In this document: piece by piece, positions 44,364 through 52,807 of the stretch
Position numbering within the stretch: position 1 is the stretch's first letter
Layout of the letters: the number at the start of each line of letters is the position of its first letter
NCBI GenBank assembly: GCA_001603035.1
Contig: LVAS01000059.1
Span: 186,001-250,000, forward strand
Source of the DNA: Clostridiales bacterium Firm_13
GTDB taxonomy: Bacteria; Bacillota; Clostridia; Saccharofermentanales; Saccharofermentanaceae
Direction: 5' to 3'
Length of the DNA: 64,000 bases
Program-made: the position numbers and the translations under genes
The notes under the pieces: model-generated
The model's database searches: none
What the model was told of the DNA's origin: nothing
Seen by the model: the letters and a program-made list of their open reading frames with translations, nothing else

Positions 44364-45530
44364 TTAAGCGGGAAATCCGGTAAAGGACAGCATCAGTCCC
44401 CCGCAAGTATTTCTGTCGTCACTCTCATATCCGTATTCGCCAAACGTAAACTCAACAAGATACGGAACATCTCCCGCCGCCGCGCGAATTCCTTCGACGA
44501 CCTCTTCGATCCTGTCGCCGATTCCGGCTCTTCTTCCGCCGCAATGAACAAGAAGCATGGCACCGAAAGGCACGCCTGCCTTCTCCTTCAACGCGGTGAC
44601 GCCGGCTCCCGCCGATGCGATCAATTCGTCAACCGTCGCTTCCATTCGGATAATCGCGGTACCGACGGCAAGATTATTGCCGATATTCATGCTGCCGTCC
44701 TCATTGCCGTTCATCGGATGCCGAATCGCAACCAAGTCTCCCAAACGATCTTTCACTCCGAGAGGCGAGCAAATGGTCTGCACAAGAAGATTTCCGCCGA
44801 GAAGATCCTCGCGCGAAATGCCTCGCCATGCCGCATACTTATCCAAAGCGGGAACGCCGTCAATCTCGACAAGCGTTCTGTCGCCTTCAATTTTCGTGAT
44901 GACCCCCACATCGGTCGTCTCTTTGTAAGCACCCGTGAAGTAATTCGTCGCCGGTTTGTCCGTATAGAAGAAAAGAACGGCAACTCCGTCGGCGAAAACA
45001 CCGCCGTCGGTAAAGAGCTTCCACTCGCCCGCGATGGAATTGTCTGCCGCGCTGCCGCCGAAAAAAGGAACCCGGCCGATCACTTCGGTGATACCTTTCA
45101 GGTAATATTCCTCTTCGCCGGGAGGGGCGGTCATATAGAAGTAGGTCGGAGCTCCCGAACGCCCGGAGGCGAGAATCGCCTTCCGTGCCGCCTGACGCCC
45201 CGCTTCAACTGCGGAATCCGTCTTTTTCACGGCAGCAACACCGACAGCAAGATCCGGGTCCGAAATCGCCATAAGACCGACAAATCCGTCAGGTCCCGAG
45301 ATGAAGCCGTCCGGTGTAATCACACCCGTAAATGACGTGTTACCGATAAAAGGTACGCCGGGCAACTCCGCACGTAATCCTTTCAGAAGCGCGTCAAGAT
45401 CATACGCGCAACTGGCGTATACAAATGCCGCGTTCACCGAATCGAGCGAACGCTTCACTTCTGTCGCCGCCTCTTTTCCCGCATCAAACGCCGAAGCCTT
45501 CACGCTGGAACCCGTCTTTGCCTGAAACAT
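44364..45530 (-). CDS. FIST N/FIST C sensory-domain protein
   Basis: 388 residues from the ATG at 45530 (GGGAGG upstream). An N-terminal FIST domain (AAFVYASCAYDLDALLKGLR, PFIGNTSFTGVITPDG) is followed by FIST_C (VPALDKYAAWRG, RMEATVDELIASAGAG). FIST domains are proposed to bind small ligands, often amino acids, and usually accompany signalling domains. Here it stands alone and is cotranscribed with an aldehyde dehydrogenase, which hints at a role in substrate sensing or handling (inference). Confidence 0.85.
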   Translation of the reverse strand: MFQAKTGSSVKASAFDAGKEAATEVKRSLDSVNAAFVYASCAYDLDALLKGLRAELPGVPFIGNTSFTGVITPDGFISGPDGFVGLMAISDPDLAVGVAAVKKTDSAVEAGRQAARKAILASGRSGAPTYFYMTAPPGEEEYYLKGITEVIGRVPFFGGSAADNSIAGEWKLFTDGGVFADGVAVLFFYTDKPATNYFTGAYKETTDVGVITKIEGDRTLVEIDGVPALDKYAAWRGISREDLLGGNLLVQTICSPLGVKDRLGDLVAIRHPMNGNEDGSMNIGNNLAVGTAIIRMEATVDELIASAGAGVTALKEKAGVPFGAMLLVHCGGRRAGIGDRIEEVVEGIRAAAGDVPYLVEFTFGEYGYESDDRNTCGGLMLSFTGFPA

Positions 45531-45768
45531 TATTTGCCTCCCTCTTCCGCCGATATCGGCGAATTTTATGCGCACTGTACAGGGAACGCGTTAATCTGTC
45601 GCCCGATCATGTGCATATCCACGAATCACCTTCATCATACGGTGATAAAAATGCGCAAACAAGCGTGTCGTTCTGACAGGCGGAGCAGTCGTTCCGCTGA
45701 GTGGAACGCAAGTATAGGCACATTTCGGTTGTTTCATTTTGAAGAGAAATCGACGTATCGGGCGTCCG

Positions 45769-45813
45769 AAAAAAAACACCCATCGCCTCCGTCCGTTCGG
45801 GAGCGACGAGTGT
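45769..45813 (-). terminator. Terminator of tRNA-Arg(CCT)
   Basis: On the minus strand ACACTCGTCGC pairs with GCGATGGGTGT and the stem is followed by TTTTTTTTC, four bases after the encoded CCA. Confidence 0.85.
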
Positions 45814-45816
45814 TCT

Positions 45817-45893
45817 TGGTGTTCCCGAGCGGAGTCGAACCGCTGGCCTGCCGCTTAGGAGGCGGCCGCTCTATCCTTCTGAGCTACGGAAAC
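45817..45893 (-). tRNA. tRNA-Arg (anticodon CCT)
   Basis: Acceptor stem GTTTCCG/CGGGAAC (one T-G pair), D-arm TAGCTCAGAAGGATAGAGC, anticodon stem GCCGC/GCGGC with loop CTCCTAA (anticodon CCT), T-loop GGTTCGACT, discriminator A and encoded CCA. Confidence 0.97.
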
Positions 45894-45918
45894 ATGTCGA
45901 TCATGTCGGCAGGGAATG

Positions 45919-45947
45919 ATTATATCCTATTTGGAAGCAAGGAACAA
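45919..45947 (-). promoter_or_regulatory. Promoter of tRNA-Arg(CCT)
   Basis: Minus strand TTGTTC (45942-45947), 17-base spacer and perfect TATAAT (45919-45924). Confidence 0.75.
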
Positions 45948-45989
45948 GAAACGACGTCATACACGAAGTGTCTGAAACAGCCCCGACCG

Positions 45990-47141
45990 TTAACCGCCGG
46001 TGATCGAAGGAAGAATCGAAGCGGGTATCGTACCGAATCCCGAAAATAGCAGGAGAAGCAAAGCCGCGATAAGAAGTCCGAACGGAATGCCGGATAGAAG
46101 ATCCTGCCGCTTTCCGAACATCATCCGGCGTCGGACCACGCGAGAAAAAAGCAAAAGAAATGTCACGCACGCAAAAATGACGACATAGTATAGAAAAATC
46201 GCGCCGAAAGCCGGCAAGAGCCCCTGTGCTTGAATGAATTCGCCGAAACTTGCCGCGGCAGGCAGGGCGAGTATGAATAAAGTGGCCGGGACCAAATAAA
46301 ATCGTTCCGAATCCGCCGAATCAATCTTCAGAATACGAGGAAGAAATATCTGGAATGGCAGAAGAAGTGCCAAAAAGATAAGAAGGAGTATTTCAAAGGG
46401 GATCGGCATAAATAGAAAGTAGATGCTATACCCAATGACCAGAAGGAATAGACCAAGAAAGAAAAGTCGGATCGCACGCCCGAGGCGGGAACGTTCACTC
46501 TCTCGATCCAGTATGGGTTGCGGATGAAATGTCATCTCTTCCCTGTTCTCGAGTACGATATTCTTGCCTTTGATTTGTCTTACGAGAAAGAGAATCAGAA
46601 CAAGAAGAATCAGTACGAGAAACGCGGAACCGGATGTATGCGTAAGGACCGGCAGGATGTTTTCTTCACCCGGGAGAATTAAAATACCGGCGATGCTTCC
46701 GAAACCGAAAAGTTCCCGCAGCGTCGCGCAGAGAAGCCAAAACGGTAGCAGGGCGAGAAGAGAGCGGAAAATACTCTTTCCGTTGAATGTCTCCGGTTCG
46801 CAAACCTCTTTGGCCAGAAGAGGTACGCTTGCAAGAAGATAAACAGGATCCGGGAAAAACGGGGATGATCCGTTAAGCGACGGAATCAAAAGGAAATCCG
46901 CTCCAAAGCGAAAAGCGATGCCGACAACAAGCGTGATCGTCGTTACCGCAAAAGAAACATGTATGGGAGGAAGTTTGCGCAAGATCGGACGAAGAGAAAG
47001 TACCGCCATCTGAATAAGAAAGATCGAAACGTACCCAAAGACAGCCGAGAACAGGCTGTCGGAATGGATGACGACAAGTGCGCTGTAAAAAAGGACAGAA
47101 GCATAAAGCGAAGGAGAAATTCCTTCCCGCGGGCCGGTCAT
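45990..47141 (-). CDS. RnfE-RnfA-like fusion membrane protein (divergent)
   Basis: 383 residues, about eleven to twelve membrane helices. The first half (1-185) follows RnfE: RPILRKLPPIHVSFAVTTIT corresponds to the arginine-rich loop and helix of RnfE, and ATLRELFGFGSIAG to its conserved REllG-G motif. The second half (about 215-383) follows RnfA: FYLVPATLFILALPAAASFG, then IFLYYVVIFACVTF, and GIPFGLLIAALLLLLFSGFG near the end. The GLCP and GICP cysteines of E and A are absent; only C114 and the cysteine of IFACV may correspond to the second pair. It starts one base after rnfG. Homology is by pattern, so moderately sure. Confidence 0.65.
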   Translation of the reverse strand: MTGPREGISPSLYASVLFYSALVVIHSDSLFSAVFGYVSIFLIQMAVLSLRPILRKLPPIHVSFAVTTITLVVGIAFRFGADFLLIPSLNGSSPFFPDPVYLLASVPLLAKEVCEPETFNGKSIFRSLLALLPFWLLCATLRELFGFGSIAGILILPGEENILPVLTHTSGSAFLVLILLVLILFLVRQIKGKNIVLENREEMTFHPQPILDRESERSRLGRAIRLFFLGLFLLVIGYSIYFLFMPIPFEILLLIFLALLLPFQIFLPRILKIDSADSERFYLVPATLFILALPAAASFGEFIQAQGLLPAFGAIFLYYVVIFACVTFLLLFSRVVRRRMMFGKRQDLLSGIPFGLLIAALLLLLFSGFGTIPASILPSITGG

Positions 47142-47142
47142 A

Positions 47143-48324
47143 TCAGAATTCTCCTTTCAGATAGCGTGTCAGAAAGAGATACATGCGGTTTGCTCCGCGA
47201 ATCACGCTGCGCGATACGTCCAGCGAGTCTCCTGCGGGTTGTAATTGGGTCTTAATCTCGGAATACCCAAAACCGTCAATAGAATCGGCGGTTACGGCGT
47301 CGTTTGCATTGAGAATTACGCCGTCTTCGCTTCCGGGATCACTGTCGTCCGTACCTTCGTCCCCTAAGTCCGGTACGGGTGTCACAGAAATCATCGCGGG
47401 GGTCAATGTCGGCGAAATATCCGCTCGCGTGGGCGTCGGTGAGGTGGAAGATTCCGGTTCGGCAAAATCGCCGTTCTTGGAATCATCGATGCAGAGGTTT
47501 GCCAATTTGAAGAATGCATTTACATTTACGGTGACACCCGGAACCACTTCGGTCGTGCCGTCTGACTTGATCGCGATTTTGGCGGGGTCCTGAACCTCCA
47601 GGAGCATGTTTTGCATCGCATATGCCTGTGCCGCCCAAATCTCTTGATCTCCGTCCAGTTTGAACTCACCGCTTACCGAGGCTTCGGCACGGTTCTTTCC
47701 GCCGTCAATCGCTACGGCATCCCAGGTAACCGCCGTAATTCGGCCGCCCGCGACAACAATCGCAACATAGTCTTTATATCCGGAAGAATCTGCGGTATCA
47801 AGCGACTCCCGAAAGTTTCCGTCTTTCAAACCGGAAACAGGGGGATAAACCGTTGTCGTGACTGCGTTTCCCGGCATATCGTGGGCAAGCGCCGCCGGCA
47901 TCCGCATCTGTTGAAATTGCGCGAAGAATGCGGGGGCGTCATCCGACGAGATCGGCGCGTCGGACGCCGTAAGTCCCGTCAATTTGGTGGCGTCGGCAGA
48001 AAGCGATATGTGCGATATAAATTCTTCTCCGTCCGTCTCATTCCTGTATTCCGCCACATACCCGATAAATGCATTCGAATCAGAGTAGACGCGGTATGCG
48101 GTAAGAATTTCGGGAAACTGTTCGCGCGCTTTATCGTCAAGACGGAGGCGTTCAAATCGCGTCCCAAGAATTACGTCCTGAAATTTGAGACACAGCGCAT
48201 CTTGCTTTTGCCTTTCAAGTCGCATCCCGGTAACCGCATTCATCGAAACAAGAAGGATTACGGTCACCAAAAGAAGTATCGCGGCTTGAAAACCGAGAAG
48301 TCTCGCCGCTTTTCTCGTATTCAT
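47143..48324 (-). CDS. RnfG-like FMN-binding-domain protein, flavinylation motif degenerate
   Basis: 393 residues from the ATG at 48324 that overlaps the rnfD stop. One N-terminal membrane anchor (residues 11-30) precedes an RnfG-like domain (about 80-160). A second FMN_bind-like domain (about 180-280) resembles the PplA repeat (YKDYVAIVVAGGRITAVTWD). The covalent-FMN motif SGAT is not found: the equivalent sites read PGVT (262-265) and PGNAVT (151-156). A Pro/Thr/Ser linker (about 290-320) and an acidic stretch lead to a C-terminal segment ending LDVSRSVIRGANRMYLFL. RnfG proteins are usually near 200 residues. Confidence 0.7.
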   Translation of the reverse strand: MNTRKAARLLGFQAAILLLVTVILLVSMNAVTGMRLERQKQDALCLKFQDVILGTRFERLRLDDKAREQFPEILTAYRVYSDSNAFIGYVAEYRNETDGEEFISHISLSADATKLTGLTASDAPISSDDAPAFFAQFQQMRMPAALAHDMPGNAVTTTVYPPVSGLKDGNFRESLDTADSSGYKDYVAIVVAGGRITAVTWDAVAIDGGKNRAEASVSGEFKLDGDQEIWAAQAYAMQNMLLEVQDPAKIAIKSDGTTEVVPGVTVNVNAFFKLANLCIDDSKNGDFAEPESSTSPTPTRADISPTLTPAMISVTPVPDLGDEGTDDSDPGSEDGVILNANDAVTADSIDGFGYSEIKTQLQPAGDSLDVSRSVIRGANRMYLFLTRYLKGEF

Positions 48325-49316
48325 TTCGCCGCCTCCTTTCGCTTTTGGCCTTCCTTCGGCGTCAGAAACCAACTTGGACTCCCGAAAATTCTGGGGCGGA
48401 TATAGAAGTCCAAAATCGGCGTTACGGCATTCATGACAAGGATCGCAAAAGAAACCGATACAGCGATTGTCGTAAGCCGGCAGAGAATAAAAGTCAAAAG
48501 ACCCGCGCCGACGCCAAAGACAGCTCTTCCCAATGGAGTCGTCGGCGTCGTGGAATAGTCGTTCAACGCAAATACGCCGGCAAAAAGGACTCCTCCGACC
48601 GCAAGAGAACGAATCAAATATCCGAGAGACAGCCCTTGCGCTCCGGGAAAAAGAAGAAAAAGGATGCCGAGAACCCCAAAATAGAAGAGCGGTGCTTGCG
48701 GTCGCAGAATACCGATTGAAAACAGATAGACAGCTCCGATCAGAAGCGCAAACACACATGTCGTTCCGATTTCTCCCGCGAATCGTCCGGAAAGGAGTTC
48801 GAGAACGCCCGCGCCCGCACCGCCGGGACTTGCGACCGCCTCGGTCTGTTGCGGTCCGAAAAGAAGGGACAGCACCTCCCATCGAGCGACCGTCGGCTCC
48901 GAATAAACCGCCGTCAAAGTCGGAAAGGCAAGCGAAAGGAACGCGCGCGCCGTAAATGCCGGATTAAAGAGGTTACTCCCCAACCCGCCGAAACACTGCT
49001 TCACAAGAATTGTCGAGAAGAATGCGCCCAGAATCAGGATCCAGACCGGAACCGTCGGAGGGAAAAGGAGCGCGAGTATCGCACCGCTGACAAGCGAACT
49101 CGCCTCCCAGACATATTTCTCCTTGCGTACATAGCGTACGAACAGAAAATCAAAAACCGCGCACGACACCATGCCGCACAAAATCAAAAGAAGCGCTCGA
49201 ATGCCATAATAGTACACGCCGGATACGGCCGCCGGAAGCAATGCGACAAGGACATGCGGATAAATCATGGAGATACCGAGTTCTTTATGAATATGCGGAG
49301 CAGGAAGTTTTCTCAT
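48321..49316 (-). CDS. rnfD: RnfD-like membrane subunit
   Basis: 331 residues with eight to ten membrane helices. NLFNPAFTARAFLSLAFPTL and FALNDYSTTPTTPLGRAVFG followed by FAILVMNAVTPILDFYIRPR are clear RnfD/NqrB signatures. In RnfD the loop after the first block carries a threonine (SGATPL type) that is esterified to FMN; here it reads AVASPGGAGAG and holds no such motif. It overlaps rnfC and rnfG by 4 bases each. Confidence 0.85.
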   Translation of the reverse strand: MRKLPAPHIHKELGISMIYPHVLVALLPAAVSGVYYYGIRALLLILCGMVSCAVFDFLFVRYVRKEKYVWEASSLVSGAILALLFPPTVPVWILILGAFFSTILVKQCFGGLGSNLFNPAFTARAFLSLAFPTLTAVYSEPTVARWEVLSLLFGPQQTEAVASPGGAGAGVLELLSGRFAGEIGTTCVFALLIGAVYLFSIGILRPQAPLFYFGVLGILFLLFPGAQGLSLGYLIRSLAVGGVLFAGVFALNDYSTTPTTPLGRAVFGVGAGLLTFILCRLTTIAVSVSFAILVMNAVTPILDFYIRPRIFGSPSWFLTPKEGQKRKEAAK

Positions 49317-50656
49317 GTCTCCGGCTCCTTTCTCGGCATCGAATGCGCCGCGCGGACGATTCGGGCAGACAACTCAATCCCCGCCGGGCAGACATACGAA
49401 CACGCGCCGCAAGAAATGCAACGATCAATGCTCTCCGCCGCCAACGCTCGAAAATCAGATAATTCGATCAAGCGATTGCAGACATAAGGAAGCAGCCCGA
49501 CGGGGCAGGCCTCCACACAAGCTCCGCAATGAATACACGGTGTTCGGACCGGGTGCTCTTCTTTAATCAAAGCGATTCCCTGCGTCTGTTTGGTAATCGG
49601 GATATCGAGGCGGTTCACGGACGCCCCCGTAAGCGCTCCGCCGACAACGATCCGATGTGCCGTCTGAACACCCGGTGTCCGTTCAAGAAGATCCGAAAGA
49701 AGGGTTCCAAAAGGCACCAGGACATTCTTTACGGAAGCTTTATCATCGGAGATCGTGATGATCCGCGAGACACTCGGCAAGTTCCGTTCGACCATATCCC
49801 AAAATGCCGCGCAAGTCGAGACATTGTAGACGACGGAAGCGACCGTGTTTTCGGGAAGCTGAGAATCTTCGAGTTCGACGCCGGTCGTCGCACGAATAAG
49901 AAGGCGCTCATATCCTTGCGGAAAACGAGAACGAAATACCAGCATCTCAAGGTGGCGATCGGGGTACATCGGTCGGATTCGGTCGAGCGCGGATCGAAGA
50001 ATCGCAATTTCAGGCTGAAAGGAATCCTGAATGCAGAAGAAAATCTCTCGGACTTGACAACAACTCCCAAGGGCCAGCGCACCCGAAATAACTCGATCCG
50101 CTTGTTCGTGAATAAGGTGAAGATCACAGGAGAGGTGGGGCTCGCTTGAAAGTCCGTTAACATAAAGTCGCGTTACGCCGTTACCGACCGCACGGACACA
50201 CTTTGCGTAAGCGGGATAGCCTTCTCCCCCCATTCCCGCAATACCGGAGCGAAGAAGAAGAAGAGAAAGTTCCTTGGGAGAGAGTCTTTCGGGATTCGCG
50301 CGTCGCGCGACAGAAGCATGATACCTTCTTTTGTTATCGCTCCGTATATGAACCGCTTCCGTTCGAACTCCGTTTGAAAGCGTAACGGTCTCGATCGCCG
50401 TGACCGTACCTGAGATGGTCGCGTGTACAGGGAGGCTGATTCGAGAAGAAGGGCGGCCGATCAGTTGCCCGATACTGACGTCAGCGCCTTCCGCAACGCA
50501 GGGAACAGCCGGGGTGCCGATATGCTGAAGCATCGGTACCAGAACCTCGCGAGGAGAATAAATCTCCAATACACGCTCCTGTACGAGTGTCCGACCTGCA
50601 GCAAAATCAAGGCCGTCAATCGGCAGGAGCCCTTTTCGAAAGGACAGTTTGCCCAT
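49313..50656 (-). CDS. rnfC: RnfC, electron-transport complex subunit
   Basis: 447 residues from the ATG at 50656 (GGGGGAA upstream). The N-terminal barrel-sandwich block (LVPMLQHIGTPAVPCVAEGA, PVHATISGTVTAIE), the flavin/NADH region (RSGIAGMGGEGYPAYAK) and two [4Fe-4S] motifs (CIHCGACVEACP and CISCGACSYVCP) are intact. The usual NGAECEPYLTCD reads NGLSSEPHLSCD. It heads a four-gene set and should be the soluble NADH- or ferredoxin-facing part. Confidence 0.92.
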   Translation of the reverse strand: MGKLSFRKGLLPIDGLDFAAGRTLVQERVLEIYSPREVLVPMLQHIGTPAVPCVAEGADVSIGQLIGRPSSRISLPVHATISGTVTAIETVTLSNGVRTEAVHIRSDNKRRYHASVARRANPERLSPKELSLLLLRSGIAGMGGEGYPAYAKCVRAVGNGVTRLYVNGLSSEPHLSCDLHLIHEQADRVISGALALGSCCQVREIFFCIQDSFQPEIAILRSALDRIRPMYPDRHLEMLVFRSRFPQGYERLLIRATTGVELEDSQLPENTVASVVYNVSTCAAFWDMVERNLPSVSRIITISDDKASVKNVLVPFGTLLSDLLERTPGVQTAHRIVVGGALTGASVNRLDIPITKQTQGIALIKEEHPVRTPCIHCGACVEACPVGLLPYVCNRLIELSDFRALAAESIDRCISCGACSYVCPAGIELSARIVRAAHSMPRKEPET

Positions 50657-50742
50657 GTGTTCCCCCAAACGACACGTAACCGGAACTTCGAAAGAAAAGC
50701 GCTACCCAAACCTAAAAACTGAAGGCTTATCCCCGGAATGAA

Positions 50743-51810
50743 TCAGTCAATATAATCCTTTAGTTTCTTGCTTCGGCTCGGATGACGAAGCTTACGAAGA
50801 GCCTTCGCCTCAATCTGGCGGATTCGTTCCCGCGTTACGTTAAACTCGCGTCCGACCTCTTCAAGCGTGCGTTGTCTTCCGTCATCAAGACCGAATCGAA
50901 GGCGCAGTACCTTCTCCTCACGCGGAGTAAGTCCGCTCATCGCTTCGAGAAGCTGTTCTTTAAGAAGCGTATAGGCGACCTGATCTGCCGGCGACATCGC
51001 ATCGTCATCCGGAATAAAGTCGCCGAGATGACTGTCCTCTTCTTCGCCGATCGGCTTCTCCAAGGAGACAGGCTCCTGCGAAATCTTCTGGATTTCGCGA
51101 ACTTTCTCAACCGACATTCCCATCTCTTTCGCAATCTCGTCGACCTCAGGCTCTCTTCCTAACTCTTGAATGAGAGATCGCTGAACACGGACAAGTCGGT
51201 TGATCGTCTCAACCATGTGAACGGGGATTCGAATGGTACGCGCCTGATCCGCAATCGCGCGGGTAATCGCCTGACGAATCCACCACGTGGCGTATGTGCT
51301 GAACTTGAAACCCTTAGAGTAGTCGAACTTATCGACCGCTTTAATCAGTCCGAGGTTTCCCTCCTGAATAAGATCCAGGAACTGCATGCCGCGCCCGAGA
51401 TATCGCTTTGCAATCGAAACAACAAGACGAAGATTCGCCTCAATCAGCATATCCTTCGCTTCCTGGTCGCCGGCTAACATTCTTTGCGCAAGATCCTGCT
51501 CCTGTTCTGCATTGAGAAGCGGAACCTTTCCGATCTCCTTTAAGTACATGCGTACCGGATCGTCAAGTCCAATCCCTTCTCCGAAACCGGAATTAAGATC
51601 TACTTCGCTTAAGTTCTCCTCTTCGACATTGGTCTCCGGAAGAATCTCGATTCCCTTTGCTTCGATTGAATCGAATATTTTCTCCGCCACTTCAGGGTCT
51701 ACATCATTGGATTCAATGATGGACATGACGTCCTTATACGTGATGCGGTTGTTATTCCCGCGCGCAAGACTCTCAATTTCCTGAAGAATGGATCGGTTTT
51801 CATTCGTCAT
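50743..51810 (-). CDS. rpoD: Primary RNA polymerase sigma factor
   Basis: 355 residues from the ATG at 51810 (AGGAGGAT upstream). Region 1.1-like acidic start, region 1.2 ([16 protein letters not shown]), region 2 ([37 protein letters not shown]), region 3 and region 4 ([20 protein letters not shown]) are complete. dnaG is not upstream as in many Firmicutes; a zinc-ribbon membrane protein gene takes that place. Confidence 0.97.
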   Translation of the reverse strand: MTNENRSILQEIESLARGNNNRITYKDVMSIIESNDVDPEVAEKIFDSIEAKGIEILPETNVEEENLSEVDLNSGFGEGIGLDDPVRMYLKEIGKVPLLNAEQEQDLAQRMLAGDQEAKDMLIEANLRLVVSIAKRYLGRGMQFLDLIQEGNLGLIKAVDKFDYSKGFKFSTYATWWIRQAITRAIADQARTIRIPVHMVETINRLVRVQRSLIQELGREPEVDEIAKEMGMSVEKVREIQKISQEPVSLEKPIGEEEDSHLGDFIPDDDAMSPADQVAYTLLKEQLLEAMSGLTPREEKVLRLRFGLDDGRQRTLEEVGREFNVTRERIRQIEAKALRKLRHPSRSKKLKDYID

Positions 51811-51883
51811 GAGTATCCTCCTAATGTGATACATGGCCGGCGATCTGCGTCCGTCGGCCGATTCCGGGGAAAAGATAGAACGA

Positions 51884-52633
51884 TCAGCTGAGTTCCGTAA
51901 CGCTGTCAGACGTCAATTGGTCCGCACTGTTGATATCGAGTTGAAATCCGCCGTTACCCGCATAGACCGTCAAACGGATTCCGCCGTAGTAAGCGCCGAA
52001 ATCGTCCTTGCTGATCTTATACTCGTCTGCGCGGACAGACGCAAAATTCTCAAACGTCTTCAATACCTGATCCTTTGTGACCTCTTCGTCAGTCGTTACA
52101 GCCAAAACATTATTGCTCTGTCCGCTGATCGCATAACCGACGCCATATCCTTCAGATGCAGACGTGTCGACCTTAAATTCGGTCAGCGCTTCGCCGACGG
52201 ATTGAGACAGAGCGTCTCTGTGCCCCATACGCACGGCGTAAAGCGGCCATGCGATGCCGACACAAAGCGCGATGACAAGGACAGCCGTACCGATAATCGT
52301 AATCAGCACTTTCCTCGGCGTCTTGATATCGTCCGGCGATACTTCATAGGGGTTCTTCTCGGTCGCTTTCTTCTGGGGGACGGCTTCGGCGCGCTTGATG
52401 GCGGCCGGTACCGGATCCGGATAGACGGGAGTCATATTGAAGCGCTTCACACCGGAGTCTCTCTTGGGTTGCGGTTCCTTCGGGAACGTATAGTCGCCCG
52501 GATTCTTCGCGATCTCGATTGCTTCGGCGGAAGGAAATACACAATCACAAAATAGGCATTCGCACAGTTCGTCTTTGTCGTTTAGCAGAATCAATGAGCC
52601 GCAGTTTTTGCAGATCCCTTGAGCTTGAGCCAT
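51884..52633 (-). CDS. Zinc-ribbon, single-pass membrane protein of unknown function
   Basis: 249 residues from the ATG at 52633 (AAAGGA is somewhat distant, 12 bases). An N-terminal zinc ribbon (CKNCGS, then CECLFCDCV) is followed by a proline-rich linker, one membrane helix ([20 protein letters not shown], about residues 112-131) and an extracytoplasmic domain with no recognised family. It has a strong promoter of its own (52701-52729) and precedes rpoD by 73 bases, so rpoD may be expressed from it. Confidence 0.65.
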   Translation of the reverse strand: MAQAQGICKNCGSLILLNDKDELCECLFCDCVFPSAEAIEIAKNPGDYTFPKEPQPKRDSGVKRFNMTPVYPDPVPAAIKRAEAVPQKKATEKNPYEVSPDDIKTPRKVLITIIGTAVLVIALCVGIAWPLYAVRMGHRDALSQSVGEALTEFKVDTSASEGYGVGYAISGQSNNVLAVTTDEEVTKDQVLKTFENFASVRADEYKISKDDFGAYYGGIRLTVYAGNGGFQLDINSADQLTSDSVTELS

Positions 52634-52700
52634 GAGTGCAGTCCATCCTTTATAAAAAAATCCGAAGTGTCCGACATTTGTCCACACGTACGGCACGCTA

Positions 52701-52729
52701 ATTATAAGCGTTAATGCGGGATCGTGCAA
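52701..52729 (-). promoter_or_regulatory. Promoter of the zinc-ribbon gene and probably rpoD
   Basis: Minus strand TTGCAC (52724-52729), 17-base spacer, perfect TATAAT (52701-52706). Confidence 0.8.
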
Positions 52730-52790
52730 ACAAAATATGTCAATTCACTTTTCTTGTACAATCGCCGCAAAGACCGATTCTTCGGGCTTT

Positions 52791-52800
52791 GTGGTATAGT
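52791..52800 (+). promoter_or_regulatory. Extended -10 promoter of tadA
   Basis: TGG-TATAGT with the hexamer at 52795-52800. The expected start point, about seven bases on, coincides with the tadA ATG at 52808. Confidence 0.55.
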
Positions 52801-52807
52801 GTTGTCA

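Noticed and set aside
44295..45335. Open frame of 346 codons on the plus strand
   Set aside because: Antisense to the FIST gene; no ribosome site and no recognisable family.
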